DNA from: Symbiodinium natans | Taxonomy: Eukaryota > Sar > Dinophyceae > Suessiales > Symbiodiniaceae | Reading direction: 5' to 3' | Assembly (NCBI GenBank): GCA_905221605.1 | Contig: CAJNDS010000446.1 | Coordinates: 1,660,904-1,724,903 of the forward strand | DNA length: 64,000 nucleotides | Notes under the pieces: generated by a model | Databases searched by the model: none | Seen by the model: only the letters and a program-made list of their open reading frames with translations | What the model was told of the DNA's origin: nothing | Position numbers and translations under genes: made by a program | In this document: piece by piece, positions 17,801 to 22,322 of the stretch | Layout: every line of letters begins with the position of its first letter | Position numbering within the stretch: the first letter of the stretch is position 1

Positions 17801-19406
17801 CTTCAGCGTGTCGTGGTAGTCCAGCAGGATTGCCTCCACCCATAAGCTCAGAACCCACTCCACCACCTCGTGCAAGTCCGGGAGGCGCAGCGAGCGTATG
17901 CTCAGGATCTCCTGGAGGTCCCACCAGATTGCCGCCACCATCAAGTTGATTCGTGTCCCGCACAGGAACTCCTGCTTCCAGCAGTTGCCGTAGTGAACCT
18001 CGAAGTCGATTGTTTTCTTCTTCCAAGGCCTCTTGGCGTCCTTTAGTCCTCTTGAGCTCCTCCTGGTGATCCCTCATGGCAGACTGAACTTGCCGCTGAA
18101 CTTCTTGTAGGATCTGCTCCTGCGTCAAGGAACCACTTGATGACTCAATGTCACGAGGAGGAACAGGACCATGTAGGAGAGGCGCACGCCTATTCCAAGA
18201 CTGCATCACCTGCTCAGCCTCTGGCGTGAACAAGCGCCCTGGATCCTGGGCCCAACTCGCTGGCGGGGAAAGGGTCGGAGTCTGCCTCGTCGTCCTCTCC
18301 AAGATAGCCCCCGCTTGAGTCACCCTGCGTTGGAGAAATTCTCCAAGGCGTGCAATCCATACTGGCCCATTGTTGGCACCCGCTACCCGTGGTGACCCAT
18401 CCAACAGCTCCTCCGGAGGAGAAAACCCCAGATGGTTAGTCTGAGAGCTCATTGTCACCTCAGCCACAGGCAGTGCAGCATACTGTTCCACGGTCGTCGT
18501 AGTGGTCATCTCTTGTACAGTTGCTGCCGGCGCCGTCATGATGCGTACGTCCGCATTCCTGGTATACGTGTGTCCCACGTTGGTCGCCGCGCCCGGTCCG
18601 GTGTCATCAGCTGTCGTAGCGTCCGAAACAGAAGCTGCAGTCTGCCCAGGGATACGTGCAGTGTCAACATCAGAGTCAGGGGGCACCACCGACCCATAGG
18701 TCGAAAAAACCCGCTGAGCCCGAGATCCAGCAACACCATTCATCAGTACCCCGCATGGGCCACCGCCATCCATTCCAGTTGCAGCAGCTTCACCGCCGTA
18801 GTCGGGACCTCGATCTTCACCATCCAAAGCCAAGCCCTGAGCGCTTGGGCTCATCACCTGTTGGCCGGCGGGGCCCAGGTTATGCACTGATTGCATGTCA
18901 TCAGGTGGATTGGAGGACGACATGGCAATGGGATCATGGCGATCGGACATGGGATTTTCTCACGCACACCACAGCAGATCTGCAATGCTGTAAGTTGCTT
19001 ATGTCGAGTGTGTGCTGCCTCTTTATGTCGGATGTTCTGGCCTGTCTCGATTCGAGCCTCCGGCTCTGAAGAGTCGCGCCACAGCAATCAACCTCAGGCA
19101 ACAGATTCATAACCCAATTAAGGGCCCCTAGGACCCAATTTATAACTAAGAGGCCCTTACGTGTATAACCCTAAATCTGGACCCGAAACCCTAAACCCGC
19201 AACCCGAAACCCCAAACCCTGAACCCTGAACCCTAAACCCTAAAGCCTAAACCCTAAACCCTAAACCCTAAACCCTAAACCCTAGCCCTAAACCCAAAGG
19301 AACCCTCATTGCCACGACTCACCAACGACGTAGGCCGAAAGCCGAGGTGAAGCATATCGAGCAGGCCCTCTCTTGGGCCTTCTCTGAGCAGGAGGCTGGG
19401 GACTGA
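2815..19406 (+). CDS. Lon protease gene, 3' part (proteolytic domain), multi-exon
   Basis: Spliced + strand gene for the C-terminal Ser-Lys protease domain of an ATP-dependent Lon (LonA family, peptidase S16). Exons at 3023-3052, 4775-4842, 5623-5661, 6817-6864, 7739-7797, 8832-8889 and 19347-19406 join in frame; an exon at 2815-2859 probably precedes them. Joined, they contain DIHVHFPAG, the KDGPSAG catalytic-serine motif, RPVRSDTAVTGE, VTLRGHVLPVGGVRDK with the catalytic lysine, VLAAHRAGVRHVLVP and a C-terminal helix ending in TGA. Lon degrades misfolded proteins in mitochondria, plastids or peroxisomes; which one cannot be told because the N-terminal and AAA+ parts lie outside the window or were not found. 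The exons are short (26-68 nt) and separated by introns rich in telomeric and TIR repeats. The last intron holds a Copia-type retrotransposon. The family call is firm; the exact 5' exon is not. Confidence 0.88.
2860..3022. repeat. Introner-like TIR element forming a whole intron
   Basis: 163 bp from GTCTTGGAGTACTATAC to GTCTCTACTCCAAAG. The ends are inverted (CTTGGAGTA / TACTCCAAAG) and begin with GT and end with AG, exactly matching the intron deduced between two Lon exons. It contains a tandem duplication of about 54 bp with the phrase GGTTCTGGGTTCCTCTTATA. Relatives lie at 4188-4289 and 47548-47596. Confidence 0.6.
3023..3052 (+). CDS. Lon exon DIHVHFPA(G)
   Basis: The codons at 3028-3052 read DIHVHFPA plus one base, followed by the donor GTGAGC. 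The Lon family has D-I/L-H-I/V-H-F-P-A/E-G just before the catalytic serine loop. The final G joins GC of the next exon (4775) to give glycine. The acceptor is most likely the AG at 3021-3022 at the end of a TIR element; an AG at 3026-3027 is possible. Confidence 0.8.
3684..4065 (+). pseudogene. Reverse transcriptase fragment, interrupted
   Basis: Pieces of an RT-like protein: LNEIQYLKFTLFPKEMQ (3684-3734), then after a CCCTAAA array KTRLIVDAQAANRRFKDVPG (3809 on), then in another frame LSDVKDAFHRIRQPHWLARY (about 3983-4045), carrying the DVKDAFHR motif A Asp. Families with RLIVDARxANRxF and DVKDCFHR are common retroelement-derived RTs in dinoflagellates. The telomeric insertion and the frameshift make it a relic. 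It lies in a Lon intron, same strand. Confidence 0.55.
4188..4289. repeat. Relative of the introner-like element, left end joined to telomeric repeat
   Basis: ACTATACTTGAATACT ... GGTTCTGGGCTCC ... GGTCTACTCCAAAG. The left TIR is lost where a (TTTAGGG)n array ends. Confidence 0.6.
4374..4480. repeat. (TTTAGGG)n array
   Basis: Fifteen nearly perfect units in the Lon intron between exons 3023-3052 and 4775-4842. Confidence 0.97.
4655..4759. repeat. (CCCTAAA)n array
   Basis: Ends 15 bases before the catalytic-serine exon of Lon. With 4374-4480 it forms an inverted pair in the same intron. Confidence 0.97.
4775..4842 (+). CDS. Lon exon with catalytic serine
   Basis: After acceptor GCAG (4771-4774) the exon reads GAIPKDGPSAGVATTLALA and continues to SLLL. 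The nucleophile serine codon is TCG at 4798-4800. Exact continuation to exon 5623 needs a GA donor (GACAGC at 4843), giving SLLL-DRPVRSD with the normal family spacing. (CCCTAAA)n ends 15 bases upstream and (TTTAGGG)n starts 15 bases downstream. Confidence 0.9.
4858..4937. repeat. (TTTAGGG)n array
   Basis: Starts 16 bases after the Lon exon 4775-4842; inverted partner at 5517-5600 near the end of the same intron. Confidence 0.95.
5425..5515. repeat. TIR element, GGTAGCCC family, copy 1
   Basis: Ends GGTAGTCCAGTGG and GGTTACTGGGCTACC are inverted. Interior GGTTCTGGGTTCCCTTATAAAG...GGGTACCCT is shared with copies at 19750, 23137, 28220, 32788 and 38544. It lies in a Lon intron. Confidence 0.75.
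5517..5600. repeat. (CCCTAAA)n array
   Basis: Ends about 22 bases before Lon exon 5623-5661. Confidence 0.95.
5623..5661 (+). CDS. Lon exon DRPVRSDTAVTGE
   Basis: Thirteen codons between acceptor CTGCAG and donor GTGCAAG read DRPVRSDTAVTGE, matching the Lon GRPVR...AMTGE segment between the catalytic serine and lysine. The phase is 0 at both ends. CCCTAAA repeats lie upstream and TTTAGGG repeats downstream. Confidence 0.9.
5682..5778. repeat. (TTTAGGG)n array
   Basis: Starts about 20 bases after Lon exon 5623-5661. Confidence 0.95.
6728..6789. repeat. (CCCTAAA)n array
   Basis: Near the 3' end of the intron before Lon exon 6817-6864. Confidence 0.95.
6817..6864 (+). CDS. Lon exon with catalytic lysine region
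   Basis: Sixteen codons read VTLRGHVLPVGGVRDK between acceptor CCGCAG and donor GTGTGT. This is the Lon ITLRG-VLPVGGxxEK signature; the final lysine (6862-6864) corresponds to the lysine of the Ser-Lys dyad. Phase 0 at both ends. Confidence 0.92.
6888..6944. repeat. (TTTAGGG)n array
   Basis: Starts about 24 bases after Lon exon 6817-6864. A second array in the same sense follows at 7306-7388. Confidence 0.95.
7669..7733. repeat. (CCCTAAA)n array
   Basis: Runs to within six bases of Lon exon 7739-7797, so it occupies the polypyrimidine/acceptor region. Confidence 0.95.
7739..7797 (+). CDS. Lon exon VLAAHRAGV...
   Basis: The exon reads VLAAHRAGVRHVLVPFGNQ plus two bases. It directly continues the preceding lysine exon, as in Lon proteins (EKLLAAHRAGIK-VLIP). 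The donor is GC (GCCTGG at 7798). Acceptor GCGAG lies next to a (CCCTAAA)n array. Confidence 0.9.
7828..7891. repeat. (TTTAGGG)n array
   Basis: Follows Lon exon 7739-7797 by 31 bases; inverted partners at 8437-8487 and 8698-8785. Confidence 0.95.
8605..8785. repeat. Telomeric array with head-on junctions
   Basis: (CCCTAAA)n that twice flips through the palindromic junction CCCTATAGGG (near 8633-8642 and 8666-8675) before continuing as CCCTAAA to 8785, ahead of Lon exon 8832-8889. Confidence 0.9.
8832..8889 (+). CDS. Lon exon HVQDEIPEAALADVDIRYE
   Basis: With two bases carried over from 7797 it gives R then HVQDEIPEAALADVDIRYE, matching the Lon N-R-D-L-x-E-I-P segment near the C-terminus. 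Acceptor GCACAG; GC donor (GCTTGC at 8890). Reading through instead would end at a stop at 8908-8910, but the spliced continuation at 19347 fits Lon better. Confidence 0.85.
8917..8985. repeat. (TTTAGGG)n array at the start of the last Lon intron
   Basis: Slightly degenerate units, 28 bases after exon 8832-8889. The matching CCCTAAA array is 10 kb away at 19190-19290, beyond the retrotransposon. Confidence 0.9.
9300..9865. other. Unique sequence beside the retrotransposon
   Basis: Within the last Lon intron. An open + strand frame at 9584-9832 (ending VQQAISTLPQGPP) was considered as a Lon exon, but 19347-19406 fits better. Otherwise nothing recognised. Confidence 0.4.
9866..9930. repeat. 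Left half of TIR element split by the retrotransposon
   Basis: Starts TACAAGTAGGGCCCCTTA; the right half at 19104-19165 ends AAGAGGCCCTTACGTGTA, its inverted counterpart. The unsplit relative at 57537-57660, in opposite orientation, shows the same order across the insertion point with no extra sequence. Confidence 0.8.
9931..10175 (-). repeat. 3' LTR of the Copia element
   Basis: 245-bp LTR, the downstream copy for this - strand element. Immediately inside it, at 10176-10185, the - strand is purine-rich (AAGGAGGAG), in the position of the polypurine tract that primes plus-strand synthesis. Confidence 0.95.
10289..14563 (-). CDS. Retrotransposon integrase (C part)-dioxygenase-like-RT-RNase H-SAP tail
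   Basis: Open frame of 1,424 codons. About the first 90 are out-of-frame sequence overlapping Gag-Pol; homology begins near 14290. From Met 14563: integrase end with Gly100 where the second catalytic Asp belongs and Glu136 in SPQSNGRAEAAV; a 2OG-Fe(II)-dioxygenase-like domain (about 353-460: His392, Asp394, His441, Arg451); Copia reverse transcriptase with Asp737 (ADIVTAFL) and YVDD 837-840; RNase H with Asp1014, Glu1053, Asp1088, Asp1137. The tail has hydrophobic segments near 1165-1187 and 1206-1231, a SAP-like motif near 1332-1370 and a Trp-rich end. RT and RNase H copy the element RNA into DNA. The extra domains are inferences from motifs. Confidence 0.92.
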   Translation of the reverse strand: MAWVWRTLSGSRVPFLSMTCLRKRRRTLHHLQKKNYPLDCQMKTSRSCSVRKLVTGTRSFKFSMWLIRCALGRQTRSAPPCRRFTSNCVQKVPIVRVHAGRARELRGTALRRWLLQRGTIATYTEGQSPQSNGRAEAAVKWMKNQAKRLLLSTPVPRSCWTAAMTYSAWAQRERAMGRGADLLPFGSRVHLRSKVYGTGGKYDLNSRWKPGYYVGPSVDVRGGHVVRCDDGTYLTSQHLRPNLVDSDKLGGKPEFEAIVTEPVRRVVGKRKPNTMEEPQEEDVEHLVDPGHPAEEYARVLLEEEFLEKDQVEVLAGLLPMKTDAPKRFGETGEDGGWWSSGTFVHGGVAGVRSSSSAFPCTTRVLTKYLKQLQPDASFSAVALFINTQTKAHKDVHNLGMNIITPLSKFEGGGLLMEPAGEESYHLNVNEGTLQFDPKVKHSTLPWSGGDRLVLVGYHTRGVEKIKEEDRQRLHELGFPLRPITSSPPRIAKAQSSAPKTKGLGSPNDFRPLHSINEDLEMVLKDLDERATRLRDLLEEEEILAEEYRRCGDVTRETLNDTRNAVSKFLEETHEQIVEIERVRMLNCLRIASMATGNQEMAEVDYEQLLADLEGDLDVIHNVPLEQVKNVLSRWVEAIKEEVTALFNSGTIVKVSHQQAMDMESAGELKMAPAKCVFTLKPPKSKGGKYRRKCRTVICGNYVDPSNMSLYASGASTEALRVALVTAAMHHWDGATADIVTAFLLATWPGDMPKYGMRPPKVVRDAGAASDETWVIVRPLYGLRESPAIWSNFRNARLKAAKIKFGSLELTLTPTIAESELWLVRDSSKRLHGLVVTYVDDLFYFGNTPVIQCLHNFVKEEWPTSDLEWINENTAVRYLGVEVKKEGASYSISQQAYIMELLRAHDLQDALHTELPVPREWLEQVELQDPEPEDFSEEELRMGQRYVGEVSWLAMKTRPDIVFVVNHMATHVGRRPLHVTRLGKRLMSYLAATAGMRLRMAPRLDKPKELVCYTDASYAPYGSRSFGAAVIVQCGVPVAWKAGRQSFITMSVMEAELYAATQGCNLLDSIAAILDELAPGVYKRVLAIDNTSAAAMYRGGPGSQRTRHLKIRAHYLREATELGLLEIRHTPGVQQLADLATKMMTKVRLRQLLELWGFVGFRIAETLATLQLKILAAILTVISLFTPATGSSLEDEDLKEPIPTIHYLELMCITVMICASIIGCWEGAKLVYRWGLRQHRRAKKALKLEQVRNLVSRAAQTEVAIQATAADLDETPTIMMEAPSSRPATLRRRAASQSSPTTAHDGLSAFSDVPTEVRQDDADMRERLRVARDLLMLMTVEHLRQALRIQGQPTSGVKGDLAERLKNYFGAEEPPAGSMLPSTRQLRYVLYIWRHRNISGRHHLLWSEVCTRAEISKWIETWRHA
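10452..10570 (-). other. SAP-like motif in Pol tail
   Basis: Residues about 1332-1370 of the Pol frame (MTVEHLRQALRIQGQPTSG, then KGDLAERLKNYF) follow the SAP consensus L-T-V-x-x-L-R-x-x-L-x-x-x-G-L/Q-P-T-S-G-x-K-x-x-L-x-x-R-L. SAP motifs bind AT-rich or scaffold-associated DNA. The motif lies after the two hydrophobic segments. It may target the element complex to chromatin; that is inference. Confidence 0.6.
13184..13507 (-). other. 2OG-Fe(II) dioxygenase-like domain inside Pol
   Basis: Between integrase and RT the frame shows HKD (His392/Asp394), then His441 in KHSTLPW and Arg451 in GGDRLVLVGYHTR. The HxD...H triad with Arg ten residues after the distal His is the iron- and 2-oxoglutarate-binding pattern of prolyl-4-hydroxylase/AlkB/TET-type dioxygenases. 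GGG before the distal His fits the fold. The substrate is unknown. The match is by motif and spacing only. Confidence 0.6.
14022..18950 (-). CDS. Retrotransposon Gag-protease-methyltransferase-like-integrase (N part)
   Basis: 1,642 codons. Order: low-complexity N-terminus; coiled coil (about 278-328); capsid-like helical region (about 540-670, WLHSLMNPMG to LYRPGG); CCCH finger (Cys791 onward, C-x8-C-x5-C-x3-H); CCHC knuckle (821-834, CFTCGSKQHVQKEC); aspartic protease LLDSGAS (Asp939); a methyltransferase-like segment (about 1144-1245); integrase HHCC zinc site (His1351, His1356, Cys1363, Cys1366) and first catalytic Asp in LSLDILGPL (1390). The frame loses integrase homology near residue 1554 (about 14290) and runs on as unrelated sequence to the stop. 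The Met lies in the 5' LTR. The integrase continues in the +1 frame, in the neighbouring ORF, so the split is best read as an indel in this copy. Confidence 0.9.
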   Translation of the reverse strand: MSDRHDPIAMSSSNPPDDMQSVHNLGPAGQQVMSPSAQGLALDGEDRGPDYGGEAAATGMDGGGPCGVLMNGVAGSRAQRVFSTYGSVVPPDSDVDTARIPGQTAASVSDATTADDTGPGAATNVGHTYTRNADVRIMTAPAATVQEMTTTTTVEQYAALPVAEVTMSSQTNHLGFSPPEELLDGSPRVAGANNGPVWIARLGEFLQRRVTQAGAILERTTRQTPTLSPPASWAQDPGRLFTPEAEQVMQSWNRRAPLLHGPVPPRDIESSSGSLTQEQILQEVQRQVQSAMRDHQEELKRTKGRQEALEEENNRLRGSLRQLLEAGVPVRDTNQLDGGGNLVGPPGDPEHTLAAPPGLARGGGVGSELMGGGNPAGLPRHAEVVQGEVGEQRVRAEEQARHPAAASVRFSLLEGDLGVHQEGHERGATRPESGASACDPLGLGHGRQSRGAGVSQEALRAPGQHRTLSGSAVPPPPPKMSASTGQQGPSDPFGLLAQGIAQLQSAMTASLTARTSEPEVVKPGLVDLPRLAEASDTSAIDVGDWLHSLMNPMGDLSNSSSSWWHAILTSLEAYYQAYLRASTRDKLSLRPETFACAEVGDSKWSRVDKRAASMILASLPESVRGEVMAARLSGTLQILARVIVLYRPGGAAERQQVLKALESPTVASTPLEAVEALRRWSRWLRGLQPPDSSVLLKGLDMMVRKPITESSEISFRIGILRYNLEVDTKPCTATVKELHQALLSEFEQVAFKGRSKGATNLRAIGAGTPSEFTPSPTLPSNDPNKKKSTPCKFFLTDNGCKKGGSCQFSHDADRKQKQGRCFTCGSKQHVQKECPTRPRSPAKTTPTAATSSKTTTTSSPGTSGEPPASTTAASLNALPPSTESVVSGQSSSGTESQADVQSLLREANMMLRQMTQMNLKTLTLATVEREAACRTGLLDSGASHAYRIGSEEEFQAATKVQVQLADGKEVELRQTSTGTLLSPNDQTSPIVPLGELIESLDCTLEWTRDGMTIQHPQRGEIRPRMVANCPTVTEGQALELIRDIEEKKNQLVDATRSSAKLLWCWDKEQSWSQHLFDFLDTGSRTAQLRAMEAEDSPFKGLSASVRAALAEEVVLNVDAGAKYVKAMPISRRMRRTLLAAPWTLHLYAGAGNHGDLKSLGPMLEVDIQISKAYDLRKTAGTYRALLWSAAQGLLDGVVGAPPCRGTEDEELVAKQMWLMMVAKAARIKRTGFPVYLAMEGDRLLGELAKNEDGCLPNVAKIFTNYKDAMCLETLTPGVLTNLDMQLNDENKKANDGRWTATFKESLAQAVEQWKLRPEEVQRAKWMAKMDSNPDAFLKALSTKELAAWKTHIRNNHIPYNRRCRTCVEASGLGRMHKKVKTPSSYCLSLDILGPLRQRGEDPDHRDYRYMLVGAYLFPKLESFKKKEGQENPEPPPALDPAEEEGVDEGHRFHPVMEGKSVIGGVGVEDLVGEQGAISFDDMFAEEEEDLAPPPEEELPAGLSDEDFKKLFGEEVGDGNPEFQVLYVAHPLRTRTTNEIGAAVQEIYLKLRAEGSDCSSSCWPSSGVEGYGFEAVATTTGNHCYVYRRPVTAEQRKSGSCSQMDEKSGETTSPLDACSSVVLDGCHDLFGLGAEGKSYGTRR
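15215..15521 (-). other. Cytosine methyltransferase-like segment inside Gag-Pol
   Basis: Between protease and integrase: LHLYAGAGNHG (Tyr1147, like the SAM-binding FxGxG motif I), LEVDI (Glu1164, like motif II), GVVGAPPCRG (Cys1203, like the catalytic PC of motif IV) and YLAMEGD (Glu1239, like the ENV motif VI). The order and spacing resemble C5 DNA methyltransferases, but the domain is short and later motifs are absent, so activity is doubtful. Methyltransferase capture by retrotransposons has been reported in dinoflagellates. Confidence 0.45.
18859..19103 (-). repeat. 5' LTR of the Copia element
   Basis: 245 bp, identical to the LTR at 9931-10175 except for one base. As the element is on the - strand this copy is upstream. 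The first Met codon of the Gag-Pol frame (18950) lies inside it, so the LTR supplies the first 30 or so codons. Just inside the element, the - strand reads GGTGATGAGCCCAAGC, loosely like the half-tRNA primer sites of Copia elements; this primer-site call is tentative. Confidence 0.95.
19104..19165. repeat. Right half of TIR element split by the retrotransposon
   Basis: Starts with the duplicated GATTC and continues the short TIR element interrupted at 9930. A partial relative is also visible near 40065-40125. Confidence 0.75.
19190..19290. repeat. (CCCTAAA)n array before the Lon terminal exon
   Basis: Degenerate at its left (CCCGAAA, CCCTGAA), regular near 19240-19285. Confidence 0.9.
19347..19406 (+). 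CDS. Lon terminal exon
   Basis: Reads VKHIEQALSWAFSEQEAGD and stop TGA (19404-19406). It follows acceptor CCGAG, matches the amphipathic C-terminal helix of Lon (V-x-x-I-E-E-V-L-x-x-A) and is in phase with the exon ending at 8889. This makes a 10.5-kb last intron, most of which is the retrotransposon. Confidence 0.8.
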   Translation: MKHIEQALSWAFSEQEAGD

Positions 19407-19515
19407 AGGATGGTGCTAGGGCTTAGGGTTTAGGGTTTAGGGTTGAGGGTTGAGGGTTTAGGGTTTAGGGGTTAGGGTTCAGGGTTCAGGGTTCAGGGTT
19501 TAGGGTTTAGGGTTC
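19406..19515. repeat. (TTTAGGG)n array after the Lon stop codon
   Basis: Begins within 20 bases of the stop codon; units vary (TTGAGGG, TTCAGGG). Confidence 0.9.
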
Positions 19516-19749
19516 AGAGCTTAGGGTTTAGGATTTAGAGCCTAGGGTTTCAATGGAGCACTTATAGCTCTTACTCTGTACGGGGTCAAGGGTGTTCACA
19601 GGCTCTAACCCTTTGACCTTTTCGGCCCTTTCAACCCTTTGGCCCTGCAACCTTATAAAGCCTAAACCCAGACCCTTCACCAGTACACAATACATCCTAA
19701 AATCCCATGAGCCCTTGGACTTTCACCCTAATCCCATATATCCTAGCTT

Positions 19750-19856
19750 GGTGGCCCAGTGGTAACCCTGACCTTTTTTTGGTTATGGTTTCCCTTATAA
19801 ACTAACCACCCCAAAAAAGGGTGCCCTTATTGTGATATGGTTACTGGGCTACTAAG
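19750..19856. repeat. TIR element, GGTAGCCC family, copy 2
   Basis: GGTGGCCCAGTGGTAACC ... GGTTACTGGGCTACTAAG; the terminal repeats pair over about 16 bases. Located just downstream of the Lon stop codon. Confidence 0.8.
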
Positions 19857-19934
19857 CCAAAATCCCTTCTAACTCGCAGAACCCTCAACCTTAAACACGA
19901 ACCCCTTTGGCCCTTGAATCCTTTGAAGCCTCAA

Positions 19935-20140
19935 GGTCCTAAACCCTGAAGCCCTAAACCCGAAACCCTAGACCCTAGGCCCGAAACCCTAAACCCTAAA
20001 CCCTAAGCCCTGAACCCGAAACCCTAAACCCTAAACCCTAAACCCTGAACCCTGAACCCTAAACCCTAAACCCTGAACCCTAAACCCTAAACCCTAGCCC
20101 TAAACCCTAAACCCTAAACCCTAAACCCTAAACCCTAAAC
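19935..20140. repeat. (CCCTAAA)n array
   Basis: About 28 units, with CCCGAAA and CCCTGAA variants on the left. Paired with TTTAGGG at 20276-20320 around a GC-rich 135-bp core that may be an exon. Confidence 0.93.
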
Positions 20141-20636
20141 TCCTAGAAGTCGACTCCAGGGTGGTTCTGCATGGCCTCCATCGGCCGCGCCTGGCGAAGT
20201 GCCAGGATCCAGTGAGCCCCGGGCCCGTCTCTGAGGCTCTACGTGGAGGTGCATGGGGGCACTTGCAAGTAGAGGTTTAGGGTTTAGGGTTTAGGGTTTA
20301 GGGTTTAGGGTTTAGGGTTCAGCATCTCAAGTCCAAGCATTCACTAGTCAAGCAGCTTGTCAAGCGTCGGAAAAAAATCCCACCCACCCAAGAAACCCAT
20401 AACATTGAGAAAATATAAAGTTCAACCAATACTTTCCCGGTAGGCTTAAAGCTCAAAGTCTAGTTGGTCCAAAACTCACAATAGACCCTAAATCGTATGC
20501 CCCAAATCCTAAACCCTATGCCCCAAACCCCAAGAATGCTAAACCCTATGTCCCAAGTCCTACAGCCCTAATCCCTATGCCCCAAACCCTAAGAGCCCTA
20601 AACCCTTGTCTACCCCGGGTGGAAAAAACCATTTGC

Positions 20637-21480
20637 CGACGAAGGGGGTCAGGGTTTAGGGCCTCACCCAAAACCTAACGACGAAGGGGGTCAGGGTTTA
20701 GGGCCCCCCCGGGTGGAAAAAAACCATTTGCCCACGAAGGGGGTCAGGGTTTAGGGCCCCCCCCGGGTGGAAAAAAACCATTTGCCCACGAAGGGGGTCA
20801 GGGTTTAGGGCCCCCCCGGGTGGAAAAAAACCATTTGCCCACGAAGGGGGTCAGGGTTTAGGGCCCCCCCGGGTGGAAAAAAACCATTTGCCCACGAAGG
20901 GGGTCAGGGTTTAGGGCCCCCCCGGGTGGAAAAAAACCATCTGCCCACGAAGGGGGTCAGGGTTTAGGCCCCCCCGGGTGGAAAAAAACCATTTGCCCAC
21001 GAAGGGGGTCAGGGTTTAGGGCCCCCCGGGGTGGAAAAAAACCATTTGCCCACGAAGGGGGTCAGGGTTTAGGGCCCCTCCGGGTGGAAAAAAACCATTT
21101 GCCCACGAAGGGGGTCAGGGTTTTGGGGCCCCCCCGGGTGGAAAAAACCATTTGCCCACGAAGGGGGTCAGGGTTTAGGGCCCCCCCTGCCCACGAAGGG
21201 GGTCAGGGTTTAGGGCCCCCCCGGGTGGAAAAAAACCATCTGCCCACGAAGGGGGTCAGGGTTTAGGCCCCCCCCGGGTGGAAAAAAACCATTTGCCCAC
21301 GAAGGGGGTCAGGGTTTAGGCCCCCCCCGGGTGAAAAAAAAACAATTGGCCACGAAGGGGGTCAGGGTTTAGGGCCCCCCCGGGTGGAAAAAAACCATTT
21401 GCCCACGAAGGGGGTCAGGGTTTAGGGCCCCCCCGGGTGGAAAAAAACCATTTGCCCACGAAGGGGGTCAGGGTTTAGGG
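20637..21480. repeat. 53-bp minisatellite
   Basis: About fifteen copies of a unit with GGGTGGAAAAAAACCATTTG, CCCACGAAGGGGGTCAGGG and TTTAGGGCCCCCCC; period 53-54. Two more diverged units at 21637-21710 lack the GGGTGG part. The unit carries one TTTAGGG. Confidence 0.95.
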
Positions 21481-22205
21481 CCCAAAGGCTCGGTTTTGAT
21501 CAAAAATCCAGAAAACGAGAGCCCACCCAGAAGCGTCGATTTCAGTACTAAAAAATCGCATGTTGAACTGGGACCCGGGCCGATCCTGGGGTCCCCCTCA
21601 TTTGGGGTGTTTTTGGAGGCACGGCCCAGAAAAAAAAAAAAAACCATTTGCCCACGAAGGGGGTCAGGGTTTAGGGCCCAGAAAAAAAAACCACATGCCC
21701 ACGAAGGTCATTAGGGTTTAAATATACATAGTAAGAGAGGGTTTAGGGTTTAGGGTTTAGGGTTTAGGGTTTAGGGTTTAGGGTTTAGGGTTTAGGGTTT
21801 AGGGTTTAGGGTTTAGCTGCTTCCCCTTTTTAAAAGGGTGGATAGGTGACTTCAGGCATACTTCAAACCCTGAGCCACGAATGCCTGACGTTTGAGAGCC
21901 TTGCTGGCCGCAGACGTGCACAGGGATGGAATTCGGTGCTGACTGGAAGAGGGGATCTGCACGCGTGCGGTCCACAAGTCCTTGAACCCTCAACCCCTTT
22001 CACTTGAATTCTTAAGCCCGAGCCATTTTCTCTAGTATAGGAGCCGAAGCAATTTGCCTTTATCATGACCTCAATCATCCAAAACTTCTTCTTGTAAAAT
22101 ACAAATTCTCGTTATACGTAGGCCCCTAAGTTCTAGCCGCAGGCCGCAAAAGCTGACGGCTCAGATCCCGAGGTCCAGGTTCGGAATTTCCAACGTGGGG
22201 TAGAA

Positions 22206-22322
22206 CTAAAAAAGAGAGAAAGAGAGAACTAAAACAAGAGAGAAAGAGAAAAAGAGATGAAGACAGAAAGAGGGAAAGAGAGAAAGAGGGAAAGAGAGAA
22301 AGAGAAAGAGAGAGAGAGAGAG
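22206..22322. repeat. (GA)-rich tract
   Basis: Purine-only run of GAGA and GAAA units on the + strand; no gene. Confidence 0.9.

Larger units (their letters stand above)
9931..19103 (-). mobile_element. Full-length Ty1/Copia-type LTR retrotransposon
   Basis: A 9,173-bp element bounded by 245-bp direct LTRs (9931-10175 and 18859-19103), each TGTTG...CAACA, and by the 5-bp target duplication GATTC (9926-9930 and 19104-19108). The LTRs differ only at 9992/18920 (G/A), so insertion is recent. Domain order protease-integrase-RT-RNase H is that of Copia (Pseudoviridae-like) elements. It lies antisense in the last intron of the Lon gene, inside a short TIR element whose halves flank it (9866-9930 and 19104-19165). 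Relatives are known in Symbiodiniaceae genomes. Its integrase is damaged, so it is probably not autonomous. Confidence 0.95.
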
